52,781 nt of DNA. It comes from JAJYSO01 sp964451785. Its GTDB lineage: Bacteria; Bacteroidota; Bacteroidia; Flavobacteriales; Flavobacteriaceae. Where the stretch lies: the NCBI GenBank assembly GCA_964451785.1, contig CAYVJG010000018.1, forward strand, positions 1 to 52,781, read 5' to 3'. The notes below the pieces were generated by a model that saw only the letters and a program-made list of their open reading frames with translations, was not told the origin of the DNA and made no database searches. Made by a program: the position numbers and the translations under genes. Numbering within the stretch: the first letter of the stretch is position 1; every line of letters begins with the position of its first letter. Shown in pieces: positions 16,651 through 26,494 of the stretch.

Positions 16651-17643
16651 TTGGCTAAAATTGGAAATATAGATGTAGGTGATTTTCCACTCTTGTTGGC
16701 GCCTATGGAAGATGTAAGCGACCCTCCTTTTCGCATGTTGTGCAAAGAGCAAGGGGCTGATGTGGTTTACACTGAATTTATTTCTTCGGAAGGTTTGATT
16801 CGCGATGCGTCAAAAAGTATCATTAAGCTCGATATTTACGAAAAAGAACGCCCTGTAGGGATTCAGGTTTTTGGCGCCGAAATGGATTCAATGCTCGAAG
16901 CTTGCGAAATTATTGAACGTTCCAAACCGGATATCATCGATATTAACTTTGGTTGTCCGGTTAAAAAAGTCACTTCAAAAGGTGCTGGCGCAGGTATTTT
17001 AAAAGATATTGACAAGATGGTTCGCCTTTCTGAAGCCGTGGTCAAGCAAAGTAACTTGCCTGTAACGGTCAAAACGCGCCTGGGCTGGGACCACGATTCT
17101 ATAAAAATTATTGAAGTAGCCGAGCGCTTGCAAGATGTAGGTGTGCAATCTATCGCTATTCACGGTCGTACCCGAAAGCAAATGTATAAAGGCGACGCAG
17201 ATTGGACTTGGATTGCAAAAGTCAAAGAAAACCCGCGTCTCCACATTCCGGTGTTTGGCAATGGCGATGTCAACACGCCCGAACGCGCTGTTGAAATGCG
17301 TGATAAATACGGTTTAGATGGCGCTATGATCGGGAGAGCTAGCATCGGTAATCCTTGGTTTTTTAGAGAAGTCAAGCACTATATGAAAACCGGTGAAAAA
17401 TTGCCTAAACCCACACTCAAAGAACGCGTAGAAGCCGCGCGTCGTCACTTGCAAACCTCTATTGATTGGAAAGGTGAAAAATTAGGCGTTTTTGAAACCC
17501 GCCGTCACTACTCGCAATACTTTAGAGGAATTCCTAACTTTAAACCCTACCGTATAAAAATGGTGACCAGCGATCATGCCGAAGATGTGTTTGCAGCTAT
17601 TGATGAGGTAGAACGCGTGTTTGCCGGCTATGAGTTTAAGTAA
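16651..17643 (+). CDS. dusB: tRNA-dihydrouridine synthase, DusB-type
   Basis: FMN enzyme that reduces specific uridines of tRNA to dihydrouridine; 330 residues. The FMN-binding start FPLLLAPMEDVSDPPFR is at residues 12-28, the catalytic acid Cys102 lies in DINFGCPVKK, and VKTRLGW, AIHGRTRKQMYKG and the GNGDV / GRASIGNPWFF phosphate-binding loops follow. The start is TTG: a stop at 16642 closes the frame upstream and the next ATG (residue 19) would remove the FMN loop. No nifR3-fis operon partner is present, as expected outside proteobacteria. About 117 bp separate it from dnaE. Confidence 0.92.
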   Translation: MAKIGNIDVGDFPLLLAPMEDVSDPPFRMLCKEQGADVVYTEFISSEGLIRDASKSIIKLDIYEKERPVGIQVFGAEMDSMLEACEIIERSKPDIIDINFGCPVKKVTSKGAGAGILKDIDKMVRLSEAVVKQSNLPVTVKTRLGWDHDSIKIIEVAERLQDVGVQSIAIHGRTRKQMYKGDADWTWIAKVKENPRLHIPVFGNGDVNTPERAVEMRDKYGLDGAMIGRASIGNPWFFREVKHYMKTGEKLPKPTLKERVEAARRHLQTSIDWKGEKLGVFETRRHYSQYFRGIPNFKPYRIKMVTSDHAEDVFAAIDEVERVFAGYEFK

Positions 17644-17760
17644 CTAAAAAGCGTTTTTTAATCGGTCGGGCAATTAAAAGAATTTTGGGAAAATCCATTT
17701 CCTAAACACTGTTTTATTTCCTAATTTTAAACCCTCAATTCACGATTAAAAAAGCCTTTT

Positions 17761-20700
17761 ATGTACCTGATTTTCGATACCGAAACTACCGGATTACCAA
17801 AGCGTTGGGATGCGCCTATTACCGATTCTGACAACTGGCCTCGCTGCATTCAAATTGCCTGGCAGTTGCACGACGAAACCGGACAGCTCATCGAGCATCA
17901 GGATTTTTTGATTACACCTGAAGGCTTTAACATTCCTTACGATGCCGAACAAATTCACGGTATCTCTACGGCTCTAGCCGAAGAAGATGGTATAAGTTTG
18001 CAAGAAGGTTTAGAGCGCTTTAATGCTGCCTTAAAAGAAACCAAATTTATTGTTGGCCAAAACCTAGGTTTTGATGTCAATATTATGGGGGCAGAGTTTT
18101 ATCGCGCTCAAATGGAAACCCCTTTACAAGATATTCCTGTTTTAGACACTTGTACGGAGGTTACAGCGCAACTGTGCCAAATTCCCGGAGGTCGCGGAGG
18201 AAAATTTAAGCTTCCTACCTTAACAGAATTACATCAAAAACTCTTTGGAGAAGCCTTTGGTGAGGCACATAATGCAACAGCTGACGTTGAGGCTACAACG
18301 CGCTGCTTTTTAGAATTGATTCGCCAACGTGTGTTTACCCGTGAAGAACTCGCTGTTAATGAAGATTATTTTGACGATTTTATTGAGGCTAACCCCACTC
18401 CTATTGCGCCTATTGGTCTTAAACACATCAATCTTAAAAAAGCTTCAGCTCAGTTGCGCAAACGCATGGCTTCTGAAGATAAAACCGATCTCTCAGCTAG
18501 TGAAATAAAAGAAAATTTAGCCGCTCTACAAGATCAACAATTTGCTCATTTACACAATCATACGCAGTTTTCGGTCTTGCAGTCAACCATTACGATTGCT
18601 GATTTAGTAAAAACGGCTGCCGACAATAATATGCCGGCCGTGGCCATGACTGATCACGGTAATATGATGGGCGCGTTTGAGTTTGTAAAAGCGGTAAATG
18701 CTCATAATGCCAAATTACCTAAAGGCGAAGCTGATGCCGGAGAAGCCACTCCGCTAAAGGCTATTGTGGGCTGTGAGTTTTTTGTGTGCGAAAATCACAC
18801 CAATAAGAAATTTAAAGACAACGGCTATCAAGTCGTCTTACTGGCCAAAAATAAAAACGGCTACCAAAACCTCATTAAAATGTCTTCCTTGGCCTATGTA
18901 GAAGGTTTTTACTACGTGCCGCGTATCGATAAAAAAATTATCGAAAAATACAAAGAAGACGTCATGGTGCTCACCGGTAACCTCTATGGAGAGGTGCCGA
19001 GTAAAATTCTTAATGTAGGCGAAAAACAAGCTGAAGAAGCTTTACTCTGGTGGAAAGAGCAATTTGGCGATGATTTATATGTAGAACTCATGCGCCATGG
19101 TCAAGAAGATGAAGACCACACCAACACGGTTTTGATTGATTTGGCTCGTAAACACGAACTCAAGTTAGTGGCGACTAACAACAGCTATTACACCACCAAG
19201 GAAGATGCCAATGCACACGATATCTTGTTATGTATCAAAGATGGTGAAAAACAAAGTACACCAATAGGTCGCGGTCGTGGTTACCGCTATGGGTTACCTA
19301 ATCAGGAGTACTATTTTAAATCGACTGAAGAGATGAAAGCTCTCTTCAAAGATTTGCCTGAAGCGATTACCAATACTATTGAAATTGCTAATAAAGTAGA
19401 GCCATTTGTTTTAGAACGCGACATCTTATTGCCGGCTTTTGACATTCCGGAACAATTTCAAGATGAGCGTGATAATGAAGACAAAGGACAGCGTGGTGAA
19501 AATGCTTTTTTACGTCATTTGTCTTATGAGGGAGCGAAGAAAAAATATGGTGAAATTACACCCGAAATTGCTGATCGTTTAGATTTTGAACTCAGCGTTA
19601 TTGCAGAAACAGGCTATCCGGGTTATTTTTTGATTGTAGAAGATTTTATTCGTGCTGCGCGTGAGATGGGCGTTTCGGTAGGCCCTGGTCGTGGTTCAGC
19701 TGCTGGAAGTGCAGTAGCCTATTGCCTGAATATTACTAAAATTGACCCGATAAAATACGATTTGCTTTTTGAGCGTTTCCTCAATCCTGAGCGTGTGAGT
19801 ATGCCGGATATCGATACCGATTTTGACGATGAAGGTCGTAGCCGCGTTATGGACTATGTCATCGAAAAATATGGTGCTAATCAGGTAGCTCAAATCATTA
19901 CTTATGGATCCATGGCTGCCAAATCAGCTATTCGCGATACTGCTAGAGCTTTAGATTTACCCCTAAATGAAGCCGATCACTTGGCTAAATTGGTGCCGGA
20001 CATGTCTAAACTCAAGAAAATATTCGGATTAGATGAAAAAGGAATTCGCAGTAAATACAAACCTGAAGAAATTGACAAGATTAATGAACTTTTTAATATA
20101 GCTGATGGCGATGATTTAGAGGCACAAACGGTTAATCAAGCTCGCATTTTAGAAGGCTCTATGCGTAATACAGGTATTCACGCTTGTGGCGTAATCATTA
20201 CACCTAGTGATATTACCAACTACGTGCCTGTATCACTAGCTAAAGATTCAGATTTATATGTCACGCAATTTGACAACCACGTTGTAGAAGATGCCGGACT
20301 ACTAAAAATGGACTTCTTAGGCCTAAAAACCTTGAGTTTGATTAAAGATACGGTGGCCATTGTAAAAGAAACGCGAAATATCGATTTAGATCCGGATAAT
20401 TTTCCACTTGATGATCAAAAAACTTACGAGCTCTTTCAACGTGGCGAGACGGTAGGGGTTTTTCAATATGAATCTCCGGGGATGCAAAAGCACTTGCGAA
20501 ATCTGAAACCGACGGTGTTTGAAGATTTAATTGCGATGAATGCTTTGTATCGTCCGGGACCGATGGAATACATCCCGAGTTTTATTAAACGCAAACACGG
20601 CGAAGAAGAAATTATTTATGACCTGCCAGATATGGCTGAGTACCTAGAGGAAACTTATGGAATTACAGTCTATCAAGAGCAAGTGATGCTACTGTCGCAA

Positions 20701-22128
20701 AAACTAGCTGGATTTACCAAAGGTCAAGCCGACAAATTGCGAAAAGCTATGGGTAAAAAACTCTTGGCGCAGCTTGAAATTTTGAAGCCGATGTTTATGG
20801 AAGGCGGTACCAAAAACGGTCATCCTGAAGCGGTATTAGAAAAAATTTGGAAAGACTGGGAAGCTTTTGCTAGTTATGCCTTCAATAAATCACATTCTAC
20901 TTGCTATGCCTGGGTAGCTTACCAAACAGCTTACCTCAAAGCACACTTCCCGGCAGAATATATGGCTTCTGTGCTATCTAACAACATGCAAGATATCAAG
21001 AAAGTCACCTTCTTTATGGAAGAGTGTAAGGCGATGAAACTCAAGGTGCTCGGTCCGGATGTCAACGAATCGAATTACAAGTTTACCGTCAATAAAGATT
21101 ACGCGGTTCGCTTTGGAATGGGTGCCATTAAAGGTGTAGGTCGAAATGCTGTAAAAACCATAGTTGAAAACCGTAAAAAAGAAGGCCCTTATCGCTCTAT
21201 TTTTGACATGGCTAAGCGCATTGACTTGCGAGCAGCTAATAAAAAAGCCTTTGAAAACTTAGCCTTAGCAGGTGGTTTTGATGGGTTTAAGCCCACACAT
21301 CGCGCGCAATACTTCTTTGAAGAGCCAAATGGAGGTGTTTTCTTAGAGAAAGTCATTAAATACGCGCAGAAGTATCAGCAAAATAAAAACTCTGCACAAA
21401 CCAGTTTATTTGGCGAAGGCAGTGGCGTTGAAATTCCCGAACCACAGTTGCCGCCTTGTGAAGAGTGGTCAACCATGAAAAAACTCAAACAAGAGCGCGA
21501 GGTAGTCGGCATTTACATTTCAGGACATCCCTTAGACGATTTTAAGTCTGAAATGAAACACTTTTGCCGTGGAGAAGTAGCCAATTTTAATCAGCTTGAC
21601 AATCATCTTAATCAAGAGCTTAGCGTAGGTGGAATAATTACTGATGTTCAGCATTTGACAAGTAAAAATGGTAAAGGTTGGGGGCGGTTTACGCTTGAAG
21701 ATTATAATGAGTCTTATGAATTTAGAATCTTTGGTGAAGACTATTTGAAATTCCGCCATTTCTTAATGCCTAATAATTTTGTGTACCTCAAGGCATTTAT
21801 TCGCGAAGGTTGGGTGAATAAAGAAACTGGTCAACGCGGCACACCGCGCATAGAGTTTAGAGCCTTTAAGCAGCTACAAGACGTGATGCAGGAGTTTGCT
21901 AAAAAGATGACCATACAAGTTGATGTCAATAATTTTAGCCAAACACAATTGGAACAGTTAGCGGATATCTTTGCAAGTTTTAAAGGGGATTGTGTGTTGA
22001 ATTTTGTGATTTACGATATAAATGATAAATTAAAAATCCACATGCCAAGTCGCAATCACAAAGTACAGATATGTGCAGAATTGCTGGAGAGCTTAGCAGA
22101 TTTACACTTACATTATCGTATTAATTAA
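17761..22128 (+). CDS. dnaE: DNA polymerase III subunit alpha with fused N-terminal proofreading exonuclease
   Basis: Replicative polymerase of 1455 residues. Residues 1-200 form a DnaQ-type DEDD exonuclease: FDTETTG (Asp6, Glu8), NLGFDVN and HNATADVEATTRC. Residues 261-560 are the PHP domain (FAHLHNHTQFS with His263, His265 and His267). The polymerase core contains GRGSAAGSAVAYCL and the catalytic PDIDTDFDD (Asp683, Asp685); SHSTCYAW and the tandem HhH (MGAIKGVGRNAV), then an OB fold, follow. E. coli-type DnaE is about 1160 residues and lacks the exonuclease; the fused form is typical of Bacteroidota. A strong terminator follows immediately. Confidence 0.95.
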   Translation: MYLIFDTETTGLPKRWDAPITDSDNWPRCIQIAWQLHDETGQLIEHQDFLITPEGFNIPYDAEQIHGISTALAEEDGISLQEGLERFNAALKETKFIVGQNLGFDVNIMGAEFYRAQMETPLQDIPVLDTCTEVTAQLCQIPGGRGGKFKLPTLTELHQKLFGEAFGEAHNATADVEATTRCFLELIRQRVFTREELAVNEDYFDDFIEANPTPIAPIGLKHINLKKASAQLRKRMASEDKTDLSASEIKENLAALQDQQFAHLHNHTQFSVLQSTITIADLVKTAADNNMPAVAMTDHGNMMGAFEFVKAVNAHNAKLPKGEADAGEATPLKAIVGCEFFVCENHTNKKFKDNGYQVVLLAKNKNGYQNLIKMSSLAYVEGFYYVPRIDKKIIEKYKEDVMVLTGNLYGEVPSKILNVGEKQAEEALLWWKEQFGDDLYVELMRHGQEDEDHTNTVLIDLARKHELKLVATNNSYYTTKEDANAHDILLCIKDGEKQSTPIGRGRGYRYGLPNQEYYFKSTEEMKALFKDLPEAITNTIEIANKVEPFVLERDILLPAFDIPEQFQDERDNEDKGQRGENAFLRHLSYEGAKKKYGEITPEIADRLDFELSVIAETGYPGYFLIVEDFIRAAREMGVSVGPGRGSAAGSAVAYCLNITKIDPIKYDLLFERFLNPERVSMPDIDTDFDDEGRSRVMDYVIEKYGANQVAQIITYGSMAAKSAIRDTARALDLPLNEADHLAKLVPDMSKLKKIFGLDEKGIRSKYKPEEIDKINELFNIADGDDLEAQTVNQARILEGSMRNTGIHACGVIITPSDITNYVPVSLAKDSDLYVTQFDNHVVEDAGLLKMDFLGLKTLSLIKDTVAIVKETRNIDLDPDNFPLDDQKTYELFQRGETVGVFQYESPGMQKHLRNLKPTVFEDLIAMNALYRPGPMEYIPSFIKRKHGEEEIIYDLPDMAEYLEETYGITVYQEQVMLLSQKLAGFTKGQADKLRKAMGKKLLAQLEILKPMFMEGGTKNGHPEAVLEKIWKDWEAFASYAFNKSHSTCYAWVAYQTAYLKAHFPAEYMASVLSNNMQDIKKVTFFMEECKAMKLKVLGPDVNESNYKFTVNKDYAVRFGMGAIKGVGRNAVKTIVENRKKEGPYRSIFDMAKRIDLRAANKKAFENLALAGGFDGFKPTHRAQYFFEEPNGGVFLEKVIKYAQKYQQNKNSAQTSLFGEGSGVEIPEPQLPPCEEWSTMKKLKQEREVVGIYISGHPLDDFKSEMKHFCRGEVANFNQLDNHLNQELSVGGIITDVQHLTSKNGKGWGRFTLEDYNESYEFRIFGEDYLKFRHFLMPNNFVYLKAFIREGWVNKETGQRGTPRIEFRAFKQLQDVMQEFAKKMTIQVDVNNFSQTQLEQLADIFASFKGDCVLNFVIYDINDKLKIHMPSRNHKVQICAELLESLADLHLHYRIN

Positions 22129-22131
22129 ACT

Positions 22132-22160
22132 AAAAGAGGCACCGCAATGGTGCCTCTTTT
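22132..22160 (+). terminator. Rho-independent terminator of dnaE
   Basis: AAAAGAGGCACC/GGTGCCTCTTTT stem of 12 bp with a 5-base loop begins four bases after the dnaE stop. Confidence 0.85.
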
Positions 22161-22307
22161 ATACTGATTAGGTGGTGTTAAAACAACCGTTGGTTTACTG
22201 AAGTTTCGGGGAAAGGTAATAAATGAGAAATTAGGAGATTGTGTATTTAGATATGTGATATTATATGACTGATAATTAGACGCATACTTTGATTTATAGC
22301 TAATAAC

Positions 22308-22557
22308 AACCTGTACATTCCCTTTGTTATTGAACGCCCTTCGGGGTTCAGTAGGGGTAAGTTTATCTTACCCAGCACTGCACTTCGTTTGTACAGGGTT
22401 AATCACATTAAAGGCCTTCGCCCTTTTAAAGCATACCTCTGTTTACGGTTATGACCAATCTTATAATGGTTGAAATAGAATTAACCCCGAGTGTAACTTG
22501 GGGCACTGAGATTACTGCATCTTACAGAACTACGAAGTAGAATAACTCCAAAACTTG
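22308..22557 (+). repeat. Repeat family B, second full copy
   Basis: It matches 14583-14841 in order and sequence: GAACGCCCTTCGGGGTTC, CTGCACTTCGTTTGTACAGG, AAAGGCCTTCGCCCTTTT, CCCCGAGTGTAACTTGGGG and ACTACGAAGTAG. In the fourth hairpin one stem pair has become G-U, keeping the fold. It ends eight bases before the ABC ATPase stop codon. Bases 22161-22307 show only weak similarity to the sequence left of the other copy. Confidence 0.8.
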
Positions 22558-22564
22558 AGTTGGT

Positions 22565-23260
22565 TTATTCTGCAAAATAGGCTTCGAGTTCTTTTAAGGT
22601 AGAAGCACTGGTGTGAACATCGTTAACCACTTCGCCTTTTTCTAACACCACAATACGTTCACATACGTCTGTTACATGGCTTAAATCGTGACTCGATATG
22701 AGCACGGTGACATTGTCGTTAGCTACCAAGTCTTTGAGTAAACCTTTGAGGCGGATTTGCGTAGTTGGGTCGAGGTTAGCAAAGGGTTCATCAAGGATAA
22801 TAACTTCAGGTTTTCCGATGAGTGCGGCGATGATACCGGCTTTTTTCTGATTTCCTTTAGAGAGGTCGCGCAGGTATTTTTTCTGATTGAGAATTTCACC
22901 GTGGAAAAAATCTTCAAATTGGTTGACAAATTGATCGACATCGGCTTTATTCTGCCCGCGCAATTCACCTATAAAATAAAAATACTCTTCTGGAGTTAAG
23001 TAACCTATCAAAAAATCTTCATCTATAAAAGCAGCTGTAAACGGCTTCCACTCTTCACTTTTGCTCACCACAATATCATTAGAGGTAATTTGTCCTGTAC
23101 TGGGTTGAATCAAGTCGAGTAATAAACTGAATAAAGTCGTTTTTCCGGCGCCATTGTTACCTACAAGGCCAAAGCTTTGCCCTTTTTCGATAGTTAAGTC
23201 GGTGATGTTTAAAACGGTATTGTCTTTATAAGTTTTGCTGAGGTTTTCTATAGTAATCAT
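22565..23260 (-). CDS. ABC transporter ATP-binding protein (partner of DUF5687 membrane protein)
   Basis: A 231-residue single ABC ATPase. Walker A is GNNGAGKT (residues 34-41), the Q-loop region follows, the signature is the unusual LSKGNQKK, Walker B VIILDEP, and the H-loop ISSHDLSHV. The LSKGNQKK form is characteristic of ATPases that work with ABC-2 type export permeases of unknown substrate in Bacteroidota. It starts 12 bp after the DUF5687 membrane protein gene, so the two form one exporter. A family B repeat lies directly downstream. Confidence 0.9.
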   Translation of the reverse strand: MITIENLSKTYKDNTVLNITDLTIEKGQSFGLVGNNGAGKTTLFSLLLDLIQPSTGQITSNDIVVSKSEEWKPFTAAFIDEDFLIGYLTPEEYFYFIGELRGQNKADVDQFVNQFEDFFHGEILNQKKYLRDLSKGNQKKAGIIAALIGKPEVIILDEPFANLDPTTQIRLKGLLKDLVANDNVTVLISSHDLSHVTDVCERIVVLEKGEVVNDVHTSASTLKELEAYFAE

Positions 23261-23272
23261 CAGATAGTGTTG

Positions 23273-24748
23273 TTATTTTTTCTCCTCAAAAGCAGCAATA
23301 GTTTTGTATTTCTGATTTTGATAGATCGATTCGATAAGTGAAAGAAAGTAGTTTTTAAAAAGTAATCCAGCGAGCCCAAAAACGGCTAAAGTGACCAATC
23401 CTGCGGTAAAATTAATGAGGTAATACGGCAAGATAAAAAGAATTACCGGCAGCGCCATTTTAGGTAAAGCGATGAGCAGTTGCGTCATGTTAAAACCTTG
23501 CGTGTTTCCAAACATTTTGGCTTTAGTGTTGAGCTCTACTCGCGATCGGTTTAAAGCTCCGCCATAAAGCGTAATAAAGGTATTTAAGCCGATGTTAAAG
23601 ACGGCTCCTGCAACGATGACGGCATAGATTTTCCAACCAAAATAAATGTATGGAATGGTCAATATAGTAGCGACTACGGTGCCAAAGACCATCAAGTACC
23701 ATTTAGCTTCTAAATATTGGCGATACGGAATGTTTTGGCTCATCAAGAGTTTGTAATATTCACTGTCCCAAGCCGGAACCAATTGTCCAAAGGTGAGTAA
23801 AAAACCGCCGCTTATGAATGTTGAGGCAAAAGCGATCATTGCGGGACTGTCTCTGTATATATCTTGTGTGAAGAAGAATAGGCCATAAAACAGGAAGAAA
23901 AAGGCTGAAAACAGTACTTTTCGCGGGCGTTTATTGCGCAAAATCATGCGGATGTCATTTTTTAAGAATAACGCCATTCCGCCAAATCGGTTTAACCAAT
24001 TGAGCTCTAGTGAGCGCACTGTTTCTGTTTTTTTTATAATCTTATCATCGAGGTAAAATCCGCTTCTGAGCAGTTTAAAATTGACGCGATACAGCTGAAT
24101 GAGCAGCAAAATAGGAATTAAAAACGCATAAGGCGTACTGTAAATGGTGTTAAATACATAACCCGCAGTTTCTGTCACCGGGTAAATTTGAAAATAGTCA
24201 AGCCCGACCAGCCCTGCTAAAACGATGAGTAATCCATAGAAGACTGCGTTGTTTTTGTTGATTAAAAAGACCGTAAAATTGATACAGAGCTCTAGGCTTA
24301 TCATGGCTATAAACCAATTGATTACATTTACAGCTGGATAAGTATCGTGGAAGAGCAATACTACGCAAAAGGGGATATAAAAAAACAGCGGTAAAAAGTT
24401 GAAAAAAGAAACGCCGGTTTTGCCTAAAATATAGTGAATAACGGTTTTTCGTTGCACCGGTAAGACCATAAAGGGTTTGATTTTCATCACCGGCATTTTC
24501 TGAATGAAAAATCGGTAAATTAAATCGGCCAAAAACCAGTATACAATATAATTGTTGACCACCACCAAAGGGTCTTGTTCTGGGAACATTTTTTCTAAAA
24601 TGAAAAACGAGCCTATCCCCATCATTAAAAAGCAAGCCGTAAAATAAAGCGCGCCAAAGATGAGCAGTATTTTGATGGCTAAGCTCTGTTTAAAATAAGC
24701 AGATCGCTTAAATTGTTTCCATTCCAGACTTATAAATTGTTTAATCAT
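23273..24748 (-). CDS. DUF5687 integral membrane protein (ABC-2-like permease)
   Basis: A 491-residue polytopic protein with about ten to twelve hydrophobic segments, beginning MIKQFISLEWKQFKRSAYFKQ and followed by the first TM segment. The motifs FMVLPVQRKTVIHYILGK and LKNDIRMILRNKRPRKVLF are those of the DUF5687 family. In related systems this protein is the permease of an ABC exporter; the adjacent ATPase 12 bp downstream supports that. The substrate is unknown; cell-envelope lipids, antibiotics or peptides are all possible. The 357-bp region to tyrS starts immediately upstream. Confidence 0.88.
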   Translation of the reverse strand: MIKQFISLEWKQFKRSAYFKQSLAIKILLIFGALYFTACFLMMGIGSFFILEKMFPEQDPLVVVNNYIVYWFLADLIYRFFIQKMPVMKIKPFMVLPVQRKTVIHYILGKTGVSFFNFLPLFFYIPFCVVLLFHDTYPAVNVINWFIAMISLELCINFTVFLINKNNAVFYGLLIVLAGLVGLDYFQIYPVTETAGYVFNTIYSTPYAFLIPILLLIQLYRVNFKLLRSGFYLDDKIIKKTETVRSLELNWLNRFGGMALFLKNDIRMILRNKRPRKVLFSAFFFLFYGLFFFTQDIYRDSPAMIAFASTFISGGFLLTFGQLVPAWDSEYYKLLMSQNIPYRQYLEAKWYLMVFGTVVATILTIPYIYFGWKIYAVIVAGAVFNIGLNTFITLYGGALNRSRVELNTKAKMFGNTQGFNMTQLLIALPKMALPVILFILPYYLINFTAGLVTLAVFGLAGLLFKNYFLSLIESIYQNQKYKTIAAFEEKK

Positions 24749-25040
24749 CGTGTTTGAATTTGGGCGCTAGCTGAAAAAGCGATTATCAGGCAACTAATCT
24801 ACAATTTATTTGATAAATATCAATGTTATGTTAATTTAAACGTTTAAACTGTTGATTTGTTACAGGTTAATCGGTGTTTAAAGTTTGTGAATTGTCGAGT
24901 TAAATAAATGAGCTGTAGCGAAAAGTGGTATCTTTAGCCACTGTAAAAGCCAGGTATTAGGTTTGAAAAGTAGAGAAATAAACACGACAACAAGAATAAA
25001 TCACTGAAATTTAGTTAAGAATAGCAAAATCAACTTGTAT

Positions 25041-25073
25041 TTTGAGGTTGAGCTAACTAATTGTTTATTTTTG
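25041..25073 (+). promoter_or_regulatory. Bacteroidota-type promoter of tyrS
   Basis: TTTG at 25041-25044 and TATTTTTG at 25066-25073 are 21 bases apart, an almost ideal -33/-7 pair. Transcription would begin near 25080, which places the ATG at 25107 inside the message and excludes the ATG at 25035 as the start. Confidence 0.6.
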
Positions 25074-25106
25074 TTCAAAAAACAGCTGATAAAAGTAAAT
25101 TTAGTT

Positions 25107-26408
25107 ATGATAAAAAATTTCGTTGAAGAACTCAAATGGCGTGGAATGTTGCACAACATTATGCCGGGTACTGAAGAGCATTTAATGGAAGAAATGCGCG
25201 GTGCTTACATAGGTTTTGACCCTACAGCCGATTCCTTACACATTGGGAGTATGGTGCCAATTATGGTGCTAGCTCACTTGCAACGCTGCGGTCATAAACC
25301 TTTTGCTTTGATTGGTGGGGCTACAGGAATGATTGGTGATCCTTCAGGAAAATCTAAAGAACGCAATGCGTTAAATGACGAAAGCCTTCAAAAAAACTTA
25401 GATGGAATTAAAAAACAACTGTCTAAATTTTTAGATTTTGAAAGCGATGCCCCCAATGCGGCTGAGCTCGTCAACAACTACGATTGGATGAAAGATTTTT
25501 CATTCCTCGAATTTATTCGCGATGTTGGTAAACACATTACCGTCAATTACATGATGGCTAAAGATTCTGTAAAAAAGCGTTTTAATCCTGAATCTGACAA
25601 TCAAGAAGGGATGAGCTACTTAGAATTTAGCTATCAGTTGGTGCAAGGCTATGACTTTTTACATCTGTACAAAGCTAAAGGGATTACCTTGCAAATGGGC
25701 GGTAGCGACCAATGGGGAAACATCACCACAGGAACTGAGTTGATGCGCCGCATGAACATCGGTAAAGCTTATGCCATGACCTCGCCGCTGATTACTAAAG
25801 CTGACGGCACTAAATTTGGTAAATCTGAAGGGGGTAACATTTGGTTGGATCCTGAACGCACATCTCCTTACAAATTTTACCAATACTGGTTAAACAACAC
25901 CGATGTCGACGCTGAAAACTTCATTAAAATCTTTACCTTCTTAGGGAAAGAAGAAATCGAAGCTTTAATTGAAGAGCATCGCAAAGCACCACATTTGCGT
26001 TTGTTACAGAAAAAATTAGCTGAAGAAATCACTACTTTGGTGCACTCAAAAGAGGATTACCTCAACGCTGTTAAAGCGTCTGAAGTACTGTTTGGAAAAT
26101 CTACAGCTGAAGATTTAAAGGGACTTGACGAGAAAACATTTTTAGATGTGTTTGAAGGTGTTCCTCAAGCAGAAGTGGCTAAGGCTAAATTTGAAGCCGG
26201 CTTAGATATGATTGCAGCCTTGTCTGCTGAAACCGGATTTTTGAAGAGCAATGGCGAAGCTCGTCGTGCCTTACAGCAAAATTCTGTTTCTGTAAACAAA
26301 GAAAAAGTAGCTGAAGATTATACCCTTACTACCGCTGACCTCATCAACGGAAAGTATGTTATCCTCAACAAAGGCAAGAAAACAACCTTTATTTTAAAAG
26401 CGATTTAA
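25107..26408 (+). CDS. tyrS: Tyrosine--tRNA ligase
   Basis: Class I synthetase charging tRNA-Tyr, 433 residues from the ATG at 25107 (MIKNFVEELKWRGML); the open frame reaches back to 25035 but the promoter lies inside that extension. FDPTADSLHIGS contains the HIGH-type motif (residues 45-48), QGYDFLHL and GGSDQWGN bind tyrosine, and KFGKS (residues 236-240) is the ATP-loop form of the bacterial TyrRZ/TyrS group. A C-terminal S4-like RNA-binding domain is present (LKSNGEARRALQQNSVSVN). A terminator hairpin follows 26 bases after the stop. Confidence 0.94.
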   Translation: MIKNFVEELKWRGMLHNIMPGTEEHLMEEMRGAYIGFDPTADSLHIGSMVPIMVLAHLQRCGHKPFALIGGATGMIGDPSGKSKERNALNDESLQKNLDGIKKQLSKFLDFESDAPNAAELVNNYDWMKDFSFLEFIRDVGKHITVNYMMAKDSVKKRFNPESDNQEGMSYLEFSYQLVQGYDFLHLYKAKGITLQMGGSDQWGNITTGTELMRRMNIGKAYAMTSPLITKADGTKFGKSEGGNIWLDPERTSPYKFYQYWLNNTDVDAENFIKIFTFLGKEEIEALIEEHRKAPHLRLLQKKLAEEITTLVHSKEDYLNAVKASEVLFGKSTAEDLKGLDEKTFLDVFEGVPQAEVAKAKFEAGLDMIAALSAETGFLKSNGEARRALQQNSVSVNKEKVAEDYTLTTADLINGKYVILNKGKKTTFILKAI

Positions 26409-26434
26409 ATCGAGTTTTAAACGATATACAACTG

Positions 26435-26479
26435 ACTCTCGGGACTTTGTGTTAACTTTGCCCCGAGAGTTTCTTTTTT
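26435..26479 (+). terminator. Terminator of tyrS with the era -7 box in its loop
   Basis: ACTCTCGGG (26435-26443) pairs with CCCGAGAGT (26462-26470) and is followed by TTCTTTTTT. The 18-base loop contains TAACTTTG (26453-26460), which matches the TAnnTTTG box and lies 35 bases before the era start. Confidence 0.7.
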
Positions 26480-26494
26480 ATAAAAACACCCCTT

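Noticed and set aside
24749..25040. Small gene or riboswitch between DUF5687 and tyrS
   Set aside because: Only short frames without conserved features and no T-box motif were seen; apart from the tyrS promoter nothing can be supported.
25035..25106. Upstream start of tyrS
   Set aside because: A -33/-7 promoter pair lies inside this stretch, and the conserved N-terminus begins at 25107.
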